Below are positions 8,060 to 15,677 of a stretch of 64,000 nucleotides of DNA, piece after piece (the first letter of the stretch is position 1; each line of letters starts with the position of its first letter). The DNA comes from Alteraurantiacibacter hainanensis. Its GTDB lineage: Bacteria > Pseudomonadota > Alphaproteobacteria > Sphingomonadales > Sphingomonadaceae. A program made the translations under genes and the position numbers. The stretch is from assembly GCF_036321025.1 (NCBI RefSeq), contig NZ_JAZAPB010000001.1, positions 1,364,001 to 1,428,000 on the forward strand. The letters are read 5' to 3'. Under the pieces are notes generated by a model. The model was not told where the DNA came from. It ran no database searches and saw only the letters and a list, made by a program, of their open reading frames with translations.

Positions 8060-8668
8060 TCAGTCGCGCAAGTCGGCTTTCAGCTTGTCCACCAGAGCCT
8101 CCACCTGCGCGCGCGTTTCATCCATCGGCGTTCCGGTGTCGATCACGTGGTCAGCCCGTTCGCGCTTCGCCGCGTCGGGCAGCTGGTGCTCCATGATACG
8201 GGTGAATTTCTGCTCGGTCATGCCCTTGCGCGCCAGCACCCGCTGCCTTTGCACCTCGGCCGGAGCGGACACCACGACAACGGTATCGACGAGGCCGGCA
8301 GCGCCCTTCTCGAACAGCAGCGGGATGTCGAACAGCACCAGCGGCTTGTCCGCGTTTTTTTTCAGGAAGCGCTCGCGGGCCCTCGTCACGGCGGGGTGGA
8401 CGATGGTCTCAAGCCGCGCCAGCTTGTCGGCATCGCCGAAGACGATTTCGCCCAGCTCTTCGCGCAACACGCCATCCGGCCCGGTACTTCCGGGAAAGGC
8501 TTCTTCGATTTCGGCCAGAAGGATTCCGCCCGGGCCCTGCATTCGCCTCACCTCGGCATCGGCGTCGAACACCGGCACGCCTGCATCCTCGAACATCGCC
8601 GCGACAGTGCTCTTGCCCATGGCGATGGAGCCGGTGAGGCCGATGATGTGTGGGAGCCGATTCGTCAT
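8060..8668 (-). CDS. coaE: Dephospho-CoA kinase
   Basis: 202 residues. Last step of coenzyme A synthesis, phosphorylating the ribose 3'-hydroxyl of dephospho-CoA. The P-loop GLTGSIAMGKSTVA (about residues 9-22) is slightly unusual, with SIAM where GGIGS is common, but all nucleotide-binding residues are kept. Also visible are the substrate-region VFDADAEVRRMQ and VLFDIPLLFE. ATG 8668 overlaps the aroE stop by four bases (ATGA), so translation is coupled. Confidence 0.94.
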   Translation of the reverse strand: MTNRLPHIIGLTGSIAMGKSTVAAMFEDAGVPVFDADAEVRRMQGPGGILLAEIEEAFPGSTGPDGVLREELGEIVFGDADKLARLETIVHPAVTRARERFLKKNADKPLVLFDIPLLFEKGAAGLVDTVVVVSAPAEVQRQRVLARKGMTEQKFTRIMEHQLPDAAKRERADHVIDTGTPMDETRAQVEALVDKLKADLRD

Positions 8669-9522
8669 TGAGTCAGTATCCTGCGCAGGTCCGCGTCGCC
8701 TGGCTCGCGGGGAGGGGGTACGCCGAAGAACTTCTCGAAAGCCACGGCGGCCTGGCCGATCAGCATCGAGAGGCCATCGATAGTGCGGAAACCCTTTTCG
8801 CGAGCCGCCTTGAGCAGATCAGTGTCGGCGGGAGCCGTGACGATATCGTAAACGATGCTGCCGGGGGGCACATGACTGAGGTCGAATTGCAGCGGCGGCT
8901 GCCCTTCCATGCCCAGCGGGCTGGCATTGACGACAAGGTCCAGGCAACCCTCTCGGTCGTCGAACGCGAAATCTGTCGGCTCGGCGAAATGCGACAGTGG
9001 CGCGGCATGGTGCTCACCTGCGGGGTCGAGCTCGTCCAGAAGGGCGCGCGCCTTTTCGGGGTTTCGCCCGCCCAGGACCACGGTGATGCCGTGCTCGAGC
9101 AGGCCCGCGACGATCGCCCGCGCGGCGCCCCCGGTGCCCAGTACGCGGGCCATGCGGAAATAGTGCTCGCGGCCCAGATCCTTGCCCAGCGGCTCGAGAA
9201 AGCCCGCGGCATCGGTATTGTACCCGGTGAGCGAACCGTCGTCCTCCCGCACCACCGTATTTACCGCGCCGATGCGGCTGGCGAGCGGGTCCAGCCGGTC
9301 GCAATGCGCCATCACCGCCAGCTTGTGCGGCATGGTGACGTTGCAGCCCGCCCAGTCGGGATCTGCGGACCGGCGCGCCAGATAGTCGGCCAGCCCCTCG
9401 ACCGTGACATGCTGACGATCATACTTCGCGTCGATCCCCGCGCGGTCGATCCAGTGCGTGTGGATGGCGGGCGATTTGGACTGGGCGATCGGATCGCCGA
9501 TCACTTCGGCATAGCGTGTCAT
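8665..9522 (-). CDS. aroE: Shikimate dehydrogenase
   Basis: 285 residues, NADP-dependent reduction of 3-dehydroshikimate in aromatic amino-acid synthesis. N-terminal substrate domain with GDPIAQSKSPAIH and the catalytic-Lys segment NVTMPHKLAVM; the catalytic Asp is in GYNTDAAGF. The NADP domain carries VLGTGGAARAIVAGL and the loop GGRNPEKA. The start MTRYAEVIGDP is at 9522, where ATG overlaps the maf stop by four bases. It sits inside the coupled ppsR-maf-aroE-coaE chain. Confidence 0.95.
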   Translation of the reverse strand: MTRYAEVIGDPIAQSKSPAIHTHWIDRAGIDAKYDRQHVTVEGLADYLARRSADPDWAGCNVTMPHKLAVMAHCDRLDPLASRIGAVNTVVREDDGSLTGYNTDAAGFLEPLGKDLGREHYFRMARVLGTGGAARAIVAGLLEHGITVVLGGRNPEKARALLDELDPAGEHHAAPLSHFAEPTDFAFDDREGCLDLVVNASPLGMEGQPPLQFDLSHVPPGSIVYDIVTAPADTDLLKAAREKGFRTIDGLSMLIGQAAVAFEKFFGVPPPREPGDADLRRILTQ

Positions 9523-10097
9523 CGCGGCAGTTCCCCCAGGTCGCGCAGGGCGCCCAGCACCGGGAGCAGGGGCATGCCCAGCACGGTGAACTGATCGCCC
9601 TCGATCGCTTCGAACAGCTGCACGCCCAGCGCCTCGATACGAAACACGCCGACGCAATGGCCCACATCGGGCCATTCGGCATCGAGGTAGCTGGCGATGA
9701 AACCGTCGGACAGCTGGCGGACCGCCAGCCGCGCCATATCGGCATGGCTCCAGACCACCTCTCCCCCGCGAGCAATCGCCGCGGCGGAGTGGAGGTGCAT
9801 CGTCTTGCCCGAAAAGAAGCGCAGGTGTTCGGCTGCTTGCGCGCGGTCGGCAGGCTTGTCGAACCGGCGGCCATCGACGACCACCAGCGAGTCGCTGCCC
9901 AGGACGGGCCGCGCCGGTTCGGCAATCGCGAGCGCCTTCGCTTCGGCCAGTGCCAGCGCCACGCGCTCAGGCGCGGCGTCCTCCATGCGCGCTTCCACTG
10001 CGCGCTCGTCGAGGTCGGCGGCCTGCGCCTCGAACGTCACGCCCGCCGCCTCCAGCATCGCCTTGCGCGACGCCGATTTCGACGCCAGCACGATCAT
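9519..10097 (-). CDS. maf: Maf-family nucleotide pyrophosphatase
   Basis: 192 residues. Maf proteins hydrolyse non-canonical or modified nucleoside triphosphates to monophosphates. The N-terminal LASKSASRKAMLEAAG, GSDSLVVVDGRRFDKP with the general-base Asp region, and FFSGKTMHLHSA are all recognisable. ATG at 10097 overlaps the ppsR stop by four bases. It is the second gene of the leftward operon starting beside the candidate origin. The exact nucleotide preference (dTTP/UTP or m7GTP) is not resolved. Confidence 0.93.
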   Translation of the reverse strand: MIVLASKSASRKAMLEAAGVTFEAQAADLDERAVEARMEDAAPERVALALAEAKALAIAEPARPVLGSDSLVVVDGRRFDKPADRAQAAEHLRFFSGKTMHLHSAAAIARGGEVVWSHADMARLAVRQLSDGFIASYLDAEWPDVGHCVGVFRIEALGVQLFEAIEGDQFTVLGMPLLPVLGALRDLGELPR

Positions 10098-10948
10098 ATC
10101 GGCTTGGGCCCGGTCTGCCGCTCGCGCTGCTCGGCGCGGCGTCCTTCCCGTTCCTGGTAGAGCTTGATGATGGCGGCCGCTGTCTCTTCGATGGAGCGGC
10201 GCGTGACGTCGATCACCGGCCAGCCGTTATCCGCGAACATCCGGCGGGCGAAGGCCACTTCCTTGGACACCTTTTCCTCGTCCACATAGGAAGTCTCGGT
10301 CTTCTCGTTCAGCGACAGCAGGCGGTTGCGGCGTATCTGGATCAGCCGCGCAGGTGCTGTGGTCAGGCCCACCACCATGGGGCGGCGCAGTTCGAACAGC
10401 AGTTTGGGCGGCGGGCTTTCCACCACCAGCGGGATGTTGGCGACCTTGAAGCCGCGATTGGCGAGGTAGATGCTGGTCGGCGTCTTCGACGTGCGCGATA
10501 CGCCCGCCAGCACCATGTCCGCCTCTTCCCAGTCATCCCAGCTGATGCCGTCATCGTGGGCGATGGTGAACTGGATAGCGTCGACCCGTTCGAAATAGGC
10601 CTCGTCCATCTTGTTCTTGCCGCCGGGCCGCCCGTGGGCTTCCTGTCCCAGTCGTTCCTCCAGCGCGGCCACCACCGGGTCCAGCGCGGAAACGTGCGGC
10701 AGGGCAAGCTGGCGGCAGTGTTCCTCCAGCCGCTTGCGCGTGGCCTCGTTGCTCAGCGTATAGAGCACGAGACCGGGGTTCGCCTTGAAATCGTCCACGA
10801 TCCGCTCAAGGTGCTGGACGGAGCGGACCATTGGCCAGAAATGGCGCTGCACGTCGGCATCGCCGAACTGCGCCAGCGCTGCTTTCGCCAGCATTTCCAG
10901 CGTTTCGCCAGTGGAGTCCGACAGGAGATGAAGGTGAATTCGGGCCAT
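10094..10948 (-). CDS. ppsR: Pyruvate,water/phosphate dikinase regulatory protein (DUF299 kinase-pyrophosphorylase)
   Basis: 284 residues. A bifunctional enzyme that uses ADP to inactivate, and phosphate to reactivate, phosphoenolpyruvate synthase or pyruvate phosphate dikinase. HLLSDSTGETLE at the N-terminus and the nucleotide-binding GVSRTSKTPTSIYLANRG near residue 150 are diagnostic. ATG 10948 has AGGAG seven bases upstream, so I prefer it to the codon six residues earlier. It is the first gene leftward of the candidate origin. The same gene pair, DUF299 and hemE, flanks the Caulobacter origin. Confidence 0.92.
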   Translation of the reverse strand: MARIHLHLLSDSTGETLEMLAKAALAQFGDADVQRHFWPMVRSVQHLERIVDDFKANPGLVLYTLSNEATRKRLEEHCRQLALPHVSALDPVVAALEERLGQEAHGRPGGKNKMDEAYFERVDAIQFTIAHDDGISWDDWEEADMVLAGVSRTSKTPTSIYLANRGFKVANIPLVVESPPPKLLFELRRPMVVGLTTAPARLIQIRRNRLLSLNEKTETSYVDEEKVSKEVAFARRMFADNGWPVIDVTRRSIEETAAAIIKLYQEREGRRAEQRERQTGPKPI

Positions 10949-11248
10949 GTGGATACTCCTGCGCATAAACCACGGGAGCCTTCTGCGGACAAGCTGTGTA
11001 GCAAGTTAGCCCCCGATCGGAACCGGAATCGCGAGACGGGTGGTCAACAGGCGAGCCGGGTTTTGGACAGGCTGGGGATTGTGGGGAGAAGAGTCGATTG
11101 ACAGCCCGGAGTCGTGAGTCGCTGCTGCCAAATGGGTTCTCATCTCGGGAGAATTCGGGCAAAGCCGCGCAATCCCCGCAATCCACAGGGCCAACATCGT
11201 CCTGAATCCTTCTTAATATATATATTTATTGTTTGATTGGACCCTTCG
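10949..11248. other. Candidate chromosomal replication origin (oriC)
   Basis: This 300-base non-coding gap lies between divergent ppsR and hemE. Seen in the sequence: TGTGGATAC at 10948-10956, one mismatch from a reverse DnaA box; CAATCCACA at 11179-11187, two mismatches; two TGGGGA motifs at 11073 and 11082, resembling reversed Caulobacter W-boxes; five GANTC sites; and a 28-base tract at 11211-11238 with only three G or C, a plausible unwinding element. Known: the Caulobacter origin lies between the same two genes. That this is the origin is inference. hemE and ppsR promoters must also lie here. Confidence 0.7.
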
Positions 11249-12265
11249 ATGCCCGGATGTCTCCTCGATACGCTTGCCGGCCAGCGCACGGACCGGCGGC
11301 CCGTCTGGCTGATGCGCCAGGCCGGGCGATACCTGCCCGAATACCGTGAGCTCAGGGCGCAGAAGGGTGGCTTCCTGGAACTGGTCTACGACAGCGAAGC
11401 GGCGGCCGAGGTGACGATCCAGCCGATCGACCGGTTCGGCTTCGACGGGGCGATCCTCTTCTCCGACATCCTGATCGTGCCCTACGCCCTTGGGCAGGAC
11501 CTGTGGTTCGAGGCTGGCGAGGGACCGCGGCTGGCCCCTGCCCTCGTCGATGGGGCCTGGCAGGGGCTTGAGAGGGCCTTCCAGCGCTTCGAGGCCGTCT
11601 ACCGTACCGTGGCCCTGGTGAAGGACCGTCTTGGCCCCCAGACGACGTTGCTGGGCTTTGCAGGCTCTCCCTGGACCGTGGCGACCTACATGGTGGCGGG
11701 ACAGGGGTCGAAGGACCAAGGCGCGGCACGCAGCCTGGCCTATCACGATCCGCAGGGCTTCGGTTCGCTGATCGAGGCGATCGAGACGGCGAGCATCGAG
11801 TACCTGATCGGCCAGATCGACGCCGGGGCCGAGGCCGTGCAACTGTTCGACAGCTGGGCAGGATCGCTCTCGCCTTCACAGTTCGAGAAGTGGGTGATCG
11901 CTCCCAATGCGCGCATCGCCGCCGCAATCCACGAAGCGCGTCCCGGCACCCCGGTGATCGGGTTTCCCAAGGGCGCAGGCGCGAAGCTTCCGGCCTATGC
12001 GCGAGAGACGGGGGTGGATGCGCTGGGGATCGATGAAACGCAGGACCCGGCGTGGATCGACGCCCAGCTTCCCGACACCATGCCGGTGCAGGGCAATCTC
12101 GATCCCATGCTGCTGCTGGCCGGCGGCGATGCGCTGGACGCATCTGTCCGCCATATTCTGTCCGCGTTCGAGGGCCGGCCCCACGTGTTCAACCTGGGTC
12201 ACGGCATCGACAAGGAAACCCCCATCGCGCACGTCGAACATCTGTTGAAACTGGTGCGCGGTTGA
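11249..12265 (+). CDS. hemE: Uroporphyrinogen decarboxylase
   Basis: 338 residues. Decarboxylates the four acetate side chains of uroporphyrinogen III to give coproporphyrinogen III in heme synthesis. The signature RPVWLMRQAGRYLPEYRE is near the N-terminus, followed by AILFSDILIVPYALG, GFAGSPWTVATYMV, LFDSWAGSLSP and the C-terminal FNLGHGIDKETPIAHVE. ATG 11249 matches the usual start just before the LLDTLAG helix; TTG 11237 is less likely. It is the first gene rightward of the candidate origin. Confidence 0.96.
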   Translation: MPGCLLDTLAGQRTDRRPVWLMRQAGRYLPEYRELRAQKGGFLELVYDSEAAAEVTIQPIDRFGFDGAILFSDILIVPYALGQDLWFEAGEGPRLAPALVDGAWQGLERAFQRFEAVYRTVALVKDRLGPQTTLLGFAGSPWTVATYMVAGQGSKDQGAARSLAYHDPQGFGSLIEAIETASIEYLIGQIDAGAEAVQLFDSWAGSLSPSQFEKWVIAPNARIAAAIHEARPGTPVIGFPKGAGAKLPAYARETGVDALGIDETQDPAWIDAQLPDTMPVQGNLDPMLLLAGGDALDASVRHILSAFEGRPHVFNLGHGIDKETPIAHVEHLLKLVRG

Positions 12266-12321
12266 GGGGTGACGACAATGAAATCCCATCGTAGATACGC
12301 CGCATGCAGGACGTTCTTGCC

Positions 12322-12747
12322 ATGACCTACCTATGGCTGAAGGCAGGCCACATCATCTTCGTGATATTCTGGATGGCGGGCCTGTTCATGCTGCCCCGGC
12401 TGTTCGTCTATCACCAGGAAGCGCCGGCGGAATCGGACGAGGCGGCCCGCTTTGCGGAACGCGAGAAAAAGCTTCTCAAGATCATCCTGTTGCCGTCGAT
12501 CATCGTCGTGTGGGTGCTCGGTCTTGCGCTGGCCGTGGTGCTGGAGACCTGGAACCAGCCCTGGTTCCACGCAAAGCTGCTGCTGGTGCTGATCCTGTCA
12601 GGCTATCACGGCTACATGAGCGCCTATGCGAAGAAGCTGGCGCGCGGCGAGCGGTCGCTGTCTGGCAAGCAGCTTCGCCTGCTGAATGAAGTGCCCGGCG
12701 TGGCCATCGCGCTGATCGTGGTGCTGGTGATCGTCAAGCCGTTCTGA
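12322..12747 (+). CDS. hemJ: Protoporphyrinogen oxidase HemJ (CopD-like membrane protein)
   Basis: 141 residues from ATG 12322, or 147 from ATG 12304. A four-helix inner-membrane protein that oxidises protoporphyrinogen IX to protoporphyrin IX. Family markers are the first helix with LKAGHIIFVIFWMAGLFMLP and the following RLFVYH; the mid segment WFHAKLLLVLILSGYHGYM; and the C-terminal LNEVPGVAIALIVVLVIVKPF region. The conserved histidines (AGH, YHQ, FHAK) are the presumed heme ligands. It follows hemE by about 56 bases, consistent with one heme unit near the origin. Confidence 0.88.
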   Translation: MTYLWLKAGHIIFVIFWMAGLFMLPRLFVYHQEAPAESDEAARFAEREKKLLKIILLPSIIVVWVLGLALAVVLETWNQPWFHAKLLLVLILSGYHGYMSAYAKKLARGERSLSGKQLRLLNEVPGVAIALIVVLVIVKPF

Positions 12748-12770
12748 TTTCCCGCCGAGCCACGGGTGCC

Positions 12771-12790
12771 GGTCAATTTGCGAATTGACC
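12771..12790 (+). terminator. Inverted repeat between hemJ and rho
   Basis: Perfect eight-base arms, GGTCAATT and AATTGACC, with a four-base loop, 24 bases after the hemJ stop. There is no T-run. It could end the hemE-hemJ transcript or be part of the rho leader; the other 130 bases before rho show nothing else clear. Confidence 0.4.
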
Positions 12791-12921
12791 AGGATCGGCG
12801 AAAGCCATATTTGCTTGAACTCCCAAACGGCAAAGGGTCGCTGCTTCCCGCGCGACCGGGTCTGCTTTCTCCAAGCCCATACCGACCTGCCGGCATCCCA
12901 ACTATCTGGAATACCTGATCA

Positions 12922-14178
12922 ATGCATTTGAAAGAACTCAAGAAAATGGCGCCGGCGGACCTCGTGTCGATGGCCGAGGAACTCGGCGTCGAGGGCGCAT
13001 CCACCCTGCGCCGGCAAGAACTGATGTTCGCGATCCTCAAGGAAGTGGCCGAAGAAGGCGAGGAAATCCTCGGCATCGGCACGATCGAGGTGCTGCAGGA
13101 CGGCTTCGGCTTCCTGCGCAGCCCCGAGGCGAACTATCTCGCCGGGCCGGACGACATCTACGTTTCGCCCAACCAGGTCCGCAAATGGGGCCTCCGCACC
13201 GGCGACACGGTGGAAGGTGAAATCCGCGCGCCGAAGGATGGCGAACGCTATTTCGCGCTTACGAAGCTGAAGGAAGTCAACTACGAGGATCCCGAGGCCG
13301 TTCGCCACCGGACCAACTTCGACAACCTGACGCCGCTCTATCCGGACGAGCGCCTGAATCTCGATACCAAGGACCCCACGGTCAAGGACAAGTCGGCCCG
13401 CGTGATCGACCTGATCAGTCCGCAGGGCAAGGGCCAGCGCGCGTTGATCGTGGCGCCGCCGCGCACCGGCAAGACCGTGCTGCTGCAGAACATCGCCAAG
13501 GCCATCACCGACAACCATCCGGAAGTCTTCCTGCTGGTCCTGCTGGTGGACGAGCGCCCGGAAGAAGTCACCGACATGCAGCGCAGCGTGAACGGCGAGG
13601 TCATTTCCTCGACCTTCGACGAGCCTGCAAGCCGGCACGTTCAGGTGGCCGAAATGGTCATCGAAAAGGCCAAGCGCCTGGTGGAGCACAAGAAGGACGT
13701 CGTCATCCTGCTCGACTCGATCACGCGCCTCGGCCGTGCCTACAACACCGTGGTCCCGTCCTCGGGCAAGGTGCTGACCGGCGGTGTGGACGCCAATGCT
13801 CTCCAGCGCCCGAAGCGCTTCTTTGGTGCTGCACGCAACATCGAGGAGGGCGGTTCGCTCTCCATCATCGCCACCGCGCTGATCGATACCGGTAGTCGTA
13901 TGGACGAGGTGATCTTCGAAGAATTCAAGGGTACCGGTAACAGCGAAATCGTGCTGGACCGCAAGGTGGCCGACAAGCGCATCTTCCCGGCCCTGGACGT
14001 CGGCAAGTCCGGCACCCGCAAGGAAGAATTGCTGGTGGACAAGGATCAGCTCTCCAAGATGTGGGTGCTGCGCCGCATCCTGATGCAGATGGGCACCGTG
14101 GACTCGATGGAATTCCTTCTCGACAAGATGAAGGATTCGAAGACCAACGAAGATTTCTTCGAGACGATGAACCAGTAA
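12922..14178 (+). CDS. rho: Transcription termination factor Rho
   Basis: 418 residues, a full-length hexameric RNA helicase that ends transcription. Rho N-terminal helical domain (about 1-45), RNA-binding cold-shock-like domain with DGFGFLRSPE (about 55-125), and an ATPase domain with P-loop APPRTGKTVLL near residue 175, LVDERPEEVTDM, Walker B VVILLDSITRLGRAYN and the Q/R-loop region PKRFFGAARNIEEGGSLS. The long leader of about 170 bases could be where Rho limits its own expression, as known in other bacteria. Confidence 0.97.
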   Translation: MHLKELKKMAPADLVSMAEELGVEGASTLRRQELMFAILKEVAEEGEEILGIGTIEVLQDGFGFLRSPEANYLAGPDDIYVSPNQVRKWGLRTGDTVEGEIRAPKDGERYFALTKLKEVNYEDPEAVRHRTNFDNLTPLYPDERLNLDTKDPTVKDKSARVIDLISPQGKGQRALIVAPPRTGKTVLLQNIAKAITDNHPEVFLLVLLVDERPEEVTDMQRSVNGEVISSTFDEPASRHVQVAEMVIEKAKRLVEHKKDVVILLDSITRLGRAYNTVVPSSGKVLTGGVDANALQRPKRFFGAARNIEEGGSLSIIATALIDTGSRMDEVIFEEFKGTGNSEIVLDRKVADKRIFPALDVGKSGTRKEELLVDKDQLSKMWVLRRILMQMGTVDSMEFLLDKMKDSKTNEDFFETMNQ

Positions 14179-14207
14179 CGGTTCGTCGCGGTCGATATCG
14201 GAACAGG

Positions 14208-14233
14208 GAAGGGCGGCCTAACGGTCGCCCTTC
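14208..14233. terminator. Bidirectional terminator hairpin between rho and the SnoaL-like gene
   Basis: Eleven-base arms, GAAGGGCGGCC at 14208-14218 and GGTCGCCCTTC at 14223-14233, with one G-U wobble and a TAAC loop. It starts 30 bases after the rho stop and overlaps the last codons of the convergent gene. There is no long T-run. Confidence 0.6.
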
Positions 14234-14625
14234 GCTGCTTCAAGCTGGGCAAGCATCTTCGCTCGCACTATCTCGATGGCCTTGTATGGCCGAACCATCA
14301 CCTTGAAATCGCTGATTTTTCCGTCTGAATTCAGAGAGACGAGATCGACCCCGTTTATTTCGATCCCGTCAATCTCGGCGGTGAATTCGAACGCCGCCTC
14401 GCCTCCGTCGACTATTCTGCGAACGTAGCGAAAGCCGTGCTGCGAGAACAATTGCAGTGCTGCCATCAGATATTGCGCCACCAGTTCGCGCCCTTCCTGA
14501 GGCGTATGCATCACCGGCGAATGGAATACCGCGTCCTCCGCGATCCAGGGCATGAGCGACGCGGGCGGTTCGCGGCTCTCCGCAACCTCGTGCAGGATGA
14601 CAAACGCCTGCGCGGGCGAACCCAT
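14218..14625 (-). CDS. SnoaL/NTF2-like domain protein
   Basis: 135 residues of NTF2-like (cone-shaped alpha+beta barrel) fold. There are N-terminal helices with PASLMPWIAEDAVFHSP, then strands ending with EFTAEIDGIEINGVDLVSL and FKVMVRPYKAIEIVRAKM. This superfamily includes small isomerases, hydratases and ligand-binding proteins; the ligand cannot be read here. ATG 14625 overlaps the TAA of the dienelactone hydrolase gene by one base, so the two are co-translated and may act on related substrates. Confidence 0.8.
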   Translation of the reverse strand: MGSPAQAFVILHEVAESREPPASLMPWIAEDAVFHSPVMHTPQEGRELVAQYLMAALQLFSQHGFRYVRRIVDGGEAAFEFTAEIDGIEINGVDLVSLNSDGKISDFKVMVRPYKAIEIVRAKMLAQLEAAKGDR

Positions 14626-15323
14626 TATAAAAGGTGCCTGGCGAAGAACTCCGCCGTTCGCTTGTCCGCCAGTTGCGCGGCTTCCTCGTCGCGGCGCTTG
14701 CCGAACTCGGTTGCGAAGCCGTGATCCAGGCCTTCGTAGTCGTGCAGCGTCACCTTGGGATGACTGTCCAGCCCCTCGTGCATCTTCGCCTGGGTTTCCT
14801 TGTCGACGAAGCCGTCCTCGGTAGGGATGTGCAGCATTAGCGGGTTGGCGATCGCGTCCTTCTCACGCAGCAACTCGTCGATGCCGACGCCGTAATAGCC
14901 TACCGTCGCGTCGACATCGGTGCGTGCCGCGGTCATGTAGGCCAGTCGGCCGCCCAGGCAATAACCGACGGCGCCGACCTTGCCGGTCCCGACGACTGTG
15001 CGTGCGTATTTGATTGTCGCCTCGATATCGCGAATACCGGCGTCCTGATTGAACTTGCCCATCAGATCCAGTGCGCGCTTGAATTCGGGTTCGATATCCG
15101 GGTCGAGTTCCACTCCGGGTTCCAGGCGCCAGAAAAGGTCGGGCGCGAGAGCGAGATAGCCGTCTTCGGTCAGGCTGTCGCATTTTCGTCTGATCCCGGC
15201 ATTCACGCCGAAGATTTCCTGAATCACGACAATCGCGGATTTCGGTTCGCCGGCGGGCCGGGCGATGTAGGCGTCGAAAGCGTCGGGGCCGTCTAGGGTG
15301 GTAATCCGCACTGTCTCGCTCAT
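14625..15323 (-). CDS. Dienelactone hydrolase family protein
   Basis: 232 residues, an alpha/beta-hydrolase of the dienelactone hydrolase family. The nucleophile is a cysteine, in GAVGYCLGGRLAYM (near residue 120). The Asp is expected in the HIPTEDGFVD region and the His in GLDHGFAT. VVIQEIFGVNAGIRRKCD is the family N-terminal segment. Some members act in chlorocatechol degradation, but here the only partner is a SnoaL-like gene, so the substrate is open. The start ATATG has AGGAGAGA upstream; ATG 15323 chosen. Confidence 0.88.
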   Translation of the reverse strand: MSETVRITTLDGPDAFDAYIARPAGEPKSAIVVIQEIFGVNAGIRRKCDSLTEDGYLALAPDLFWRLEPGVELDPDIEPEFKRALDLMGKFNQDAGIRDIEATIKYARTVVGTGKVGAVGYCLGGRLAYMTAARTDVDATVGYYGVGIDELLREKDAIANPLMLHIPTEDGFVDKETQAKMHEGLDSHPKVTLHDYEGLDHGFATEFGKRRDEEAAQLADKRTAEFFARHLL

Positions 15324-15388
15324 ATACGTCTCTCCTGGCGTTGCTTGGGTCTGTTCATCTACGCGCGCGATTGAGAAAGGTGTCCGCA

Positions 15389-15667
15389 ATGAAGGTCAAT
15401 ATCGAGATCGACTGTTCGCCGGAGGAGGCGCGTCGCTTCATGGGGCTGCCCGATGTGGAGCAGGCCAACGCGATCTATGTCGATACGATCGCCAATGCCA
15501 TGAAAGGGGTCTCCAGCACCGAACAGCTGGAGCAATATGCCAAGCAGCTGGCGCCCATGGGCCAGATGGGATTGAAAATGTTCCAGAATTTCATGGAAGG
15601 CGCGGCGAGCAACGCAGCTGCGGGGGCCGAGAAGGGTTCCGCATCGGGCGAGGGCAAGTCCGGCTAA
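15389..15667 (+). CDS. DUF6489 family protein
   Basis: 92 residues. N-terminal MKVNIEIDCSPEEARRFMGLPD is the hallmark of a small family frequent in sphingomonads and relatives (DUF6489). The centre is amphipathic helix (QLEQYAKQLAPMGQMGLKMFQNFME) and the tail is Ala/Gly/Ser rich. Similar small proteins have been discussed as phasin-like or ribosome-associated, but I have no evidence for either. It lies 10 bases before the GTG of mnmE and is probably co-transcribed with it. Confidence 0.8.
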   Translation: MKVNIEIDCSPEEARRFMGLPDVEQANAIYVDTIANAMKGVSSTEQLEQYAKQLAPMGQMGLKMFQNFMEGAASNAAAGAEKGSASGEGKSG

Positions 15668-15677
15668 GGTCAGGGTA

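Noticed and set aside
14625..15323. A chlorocatechol degradation gene
   Set aside because: The dienelactone hydrolase family is broad, and no catechol dioxygenase or muconate enzymes are nearby, so only the family name is given.
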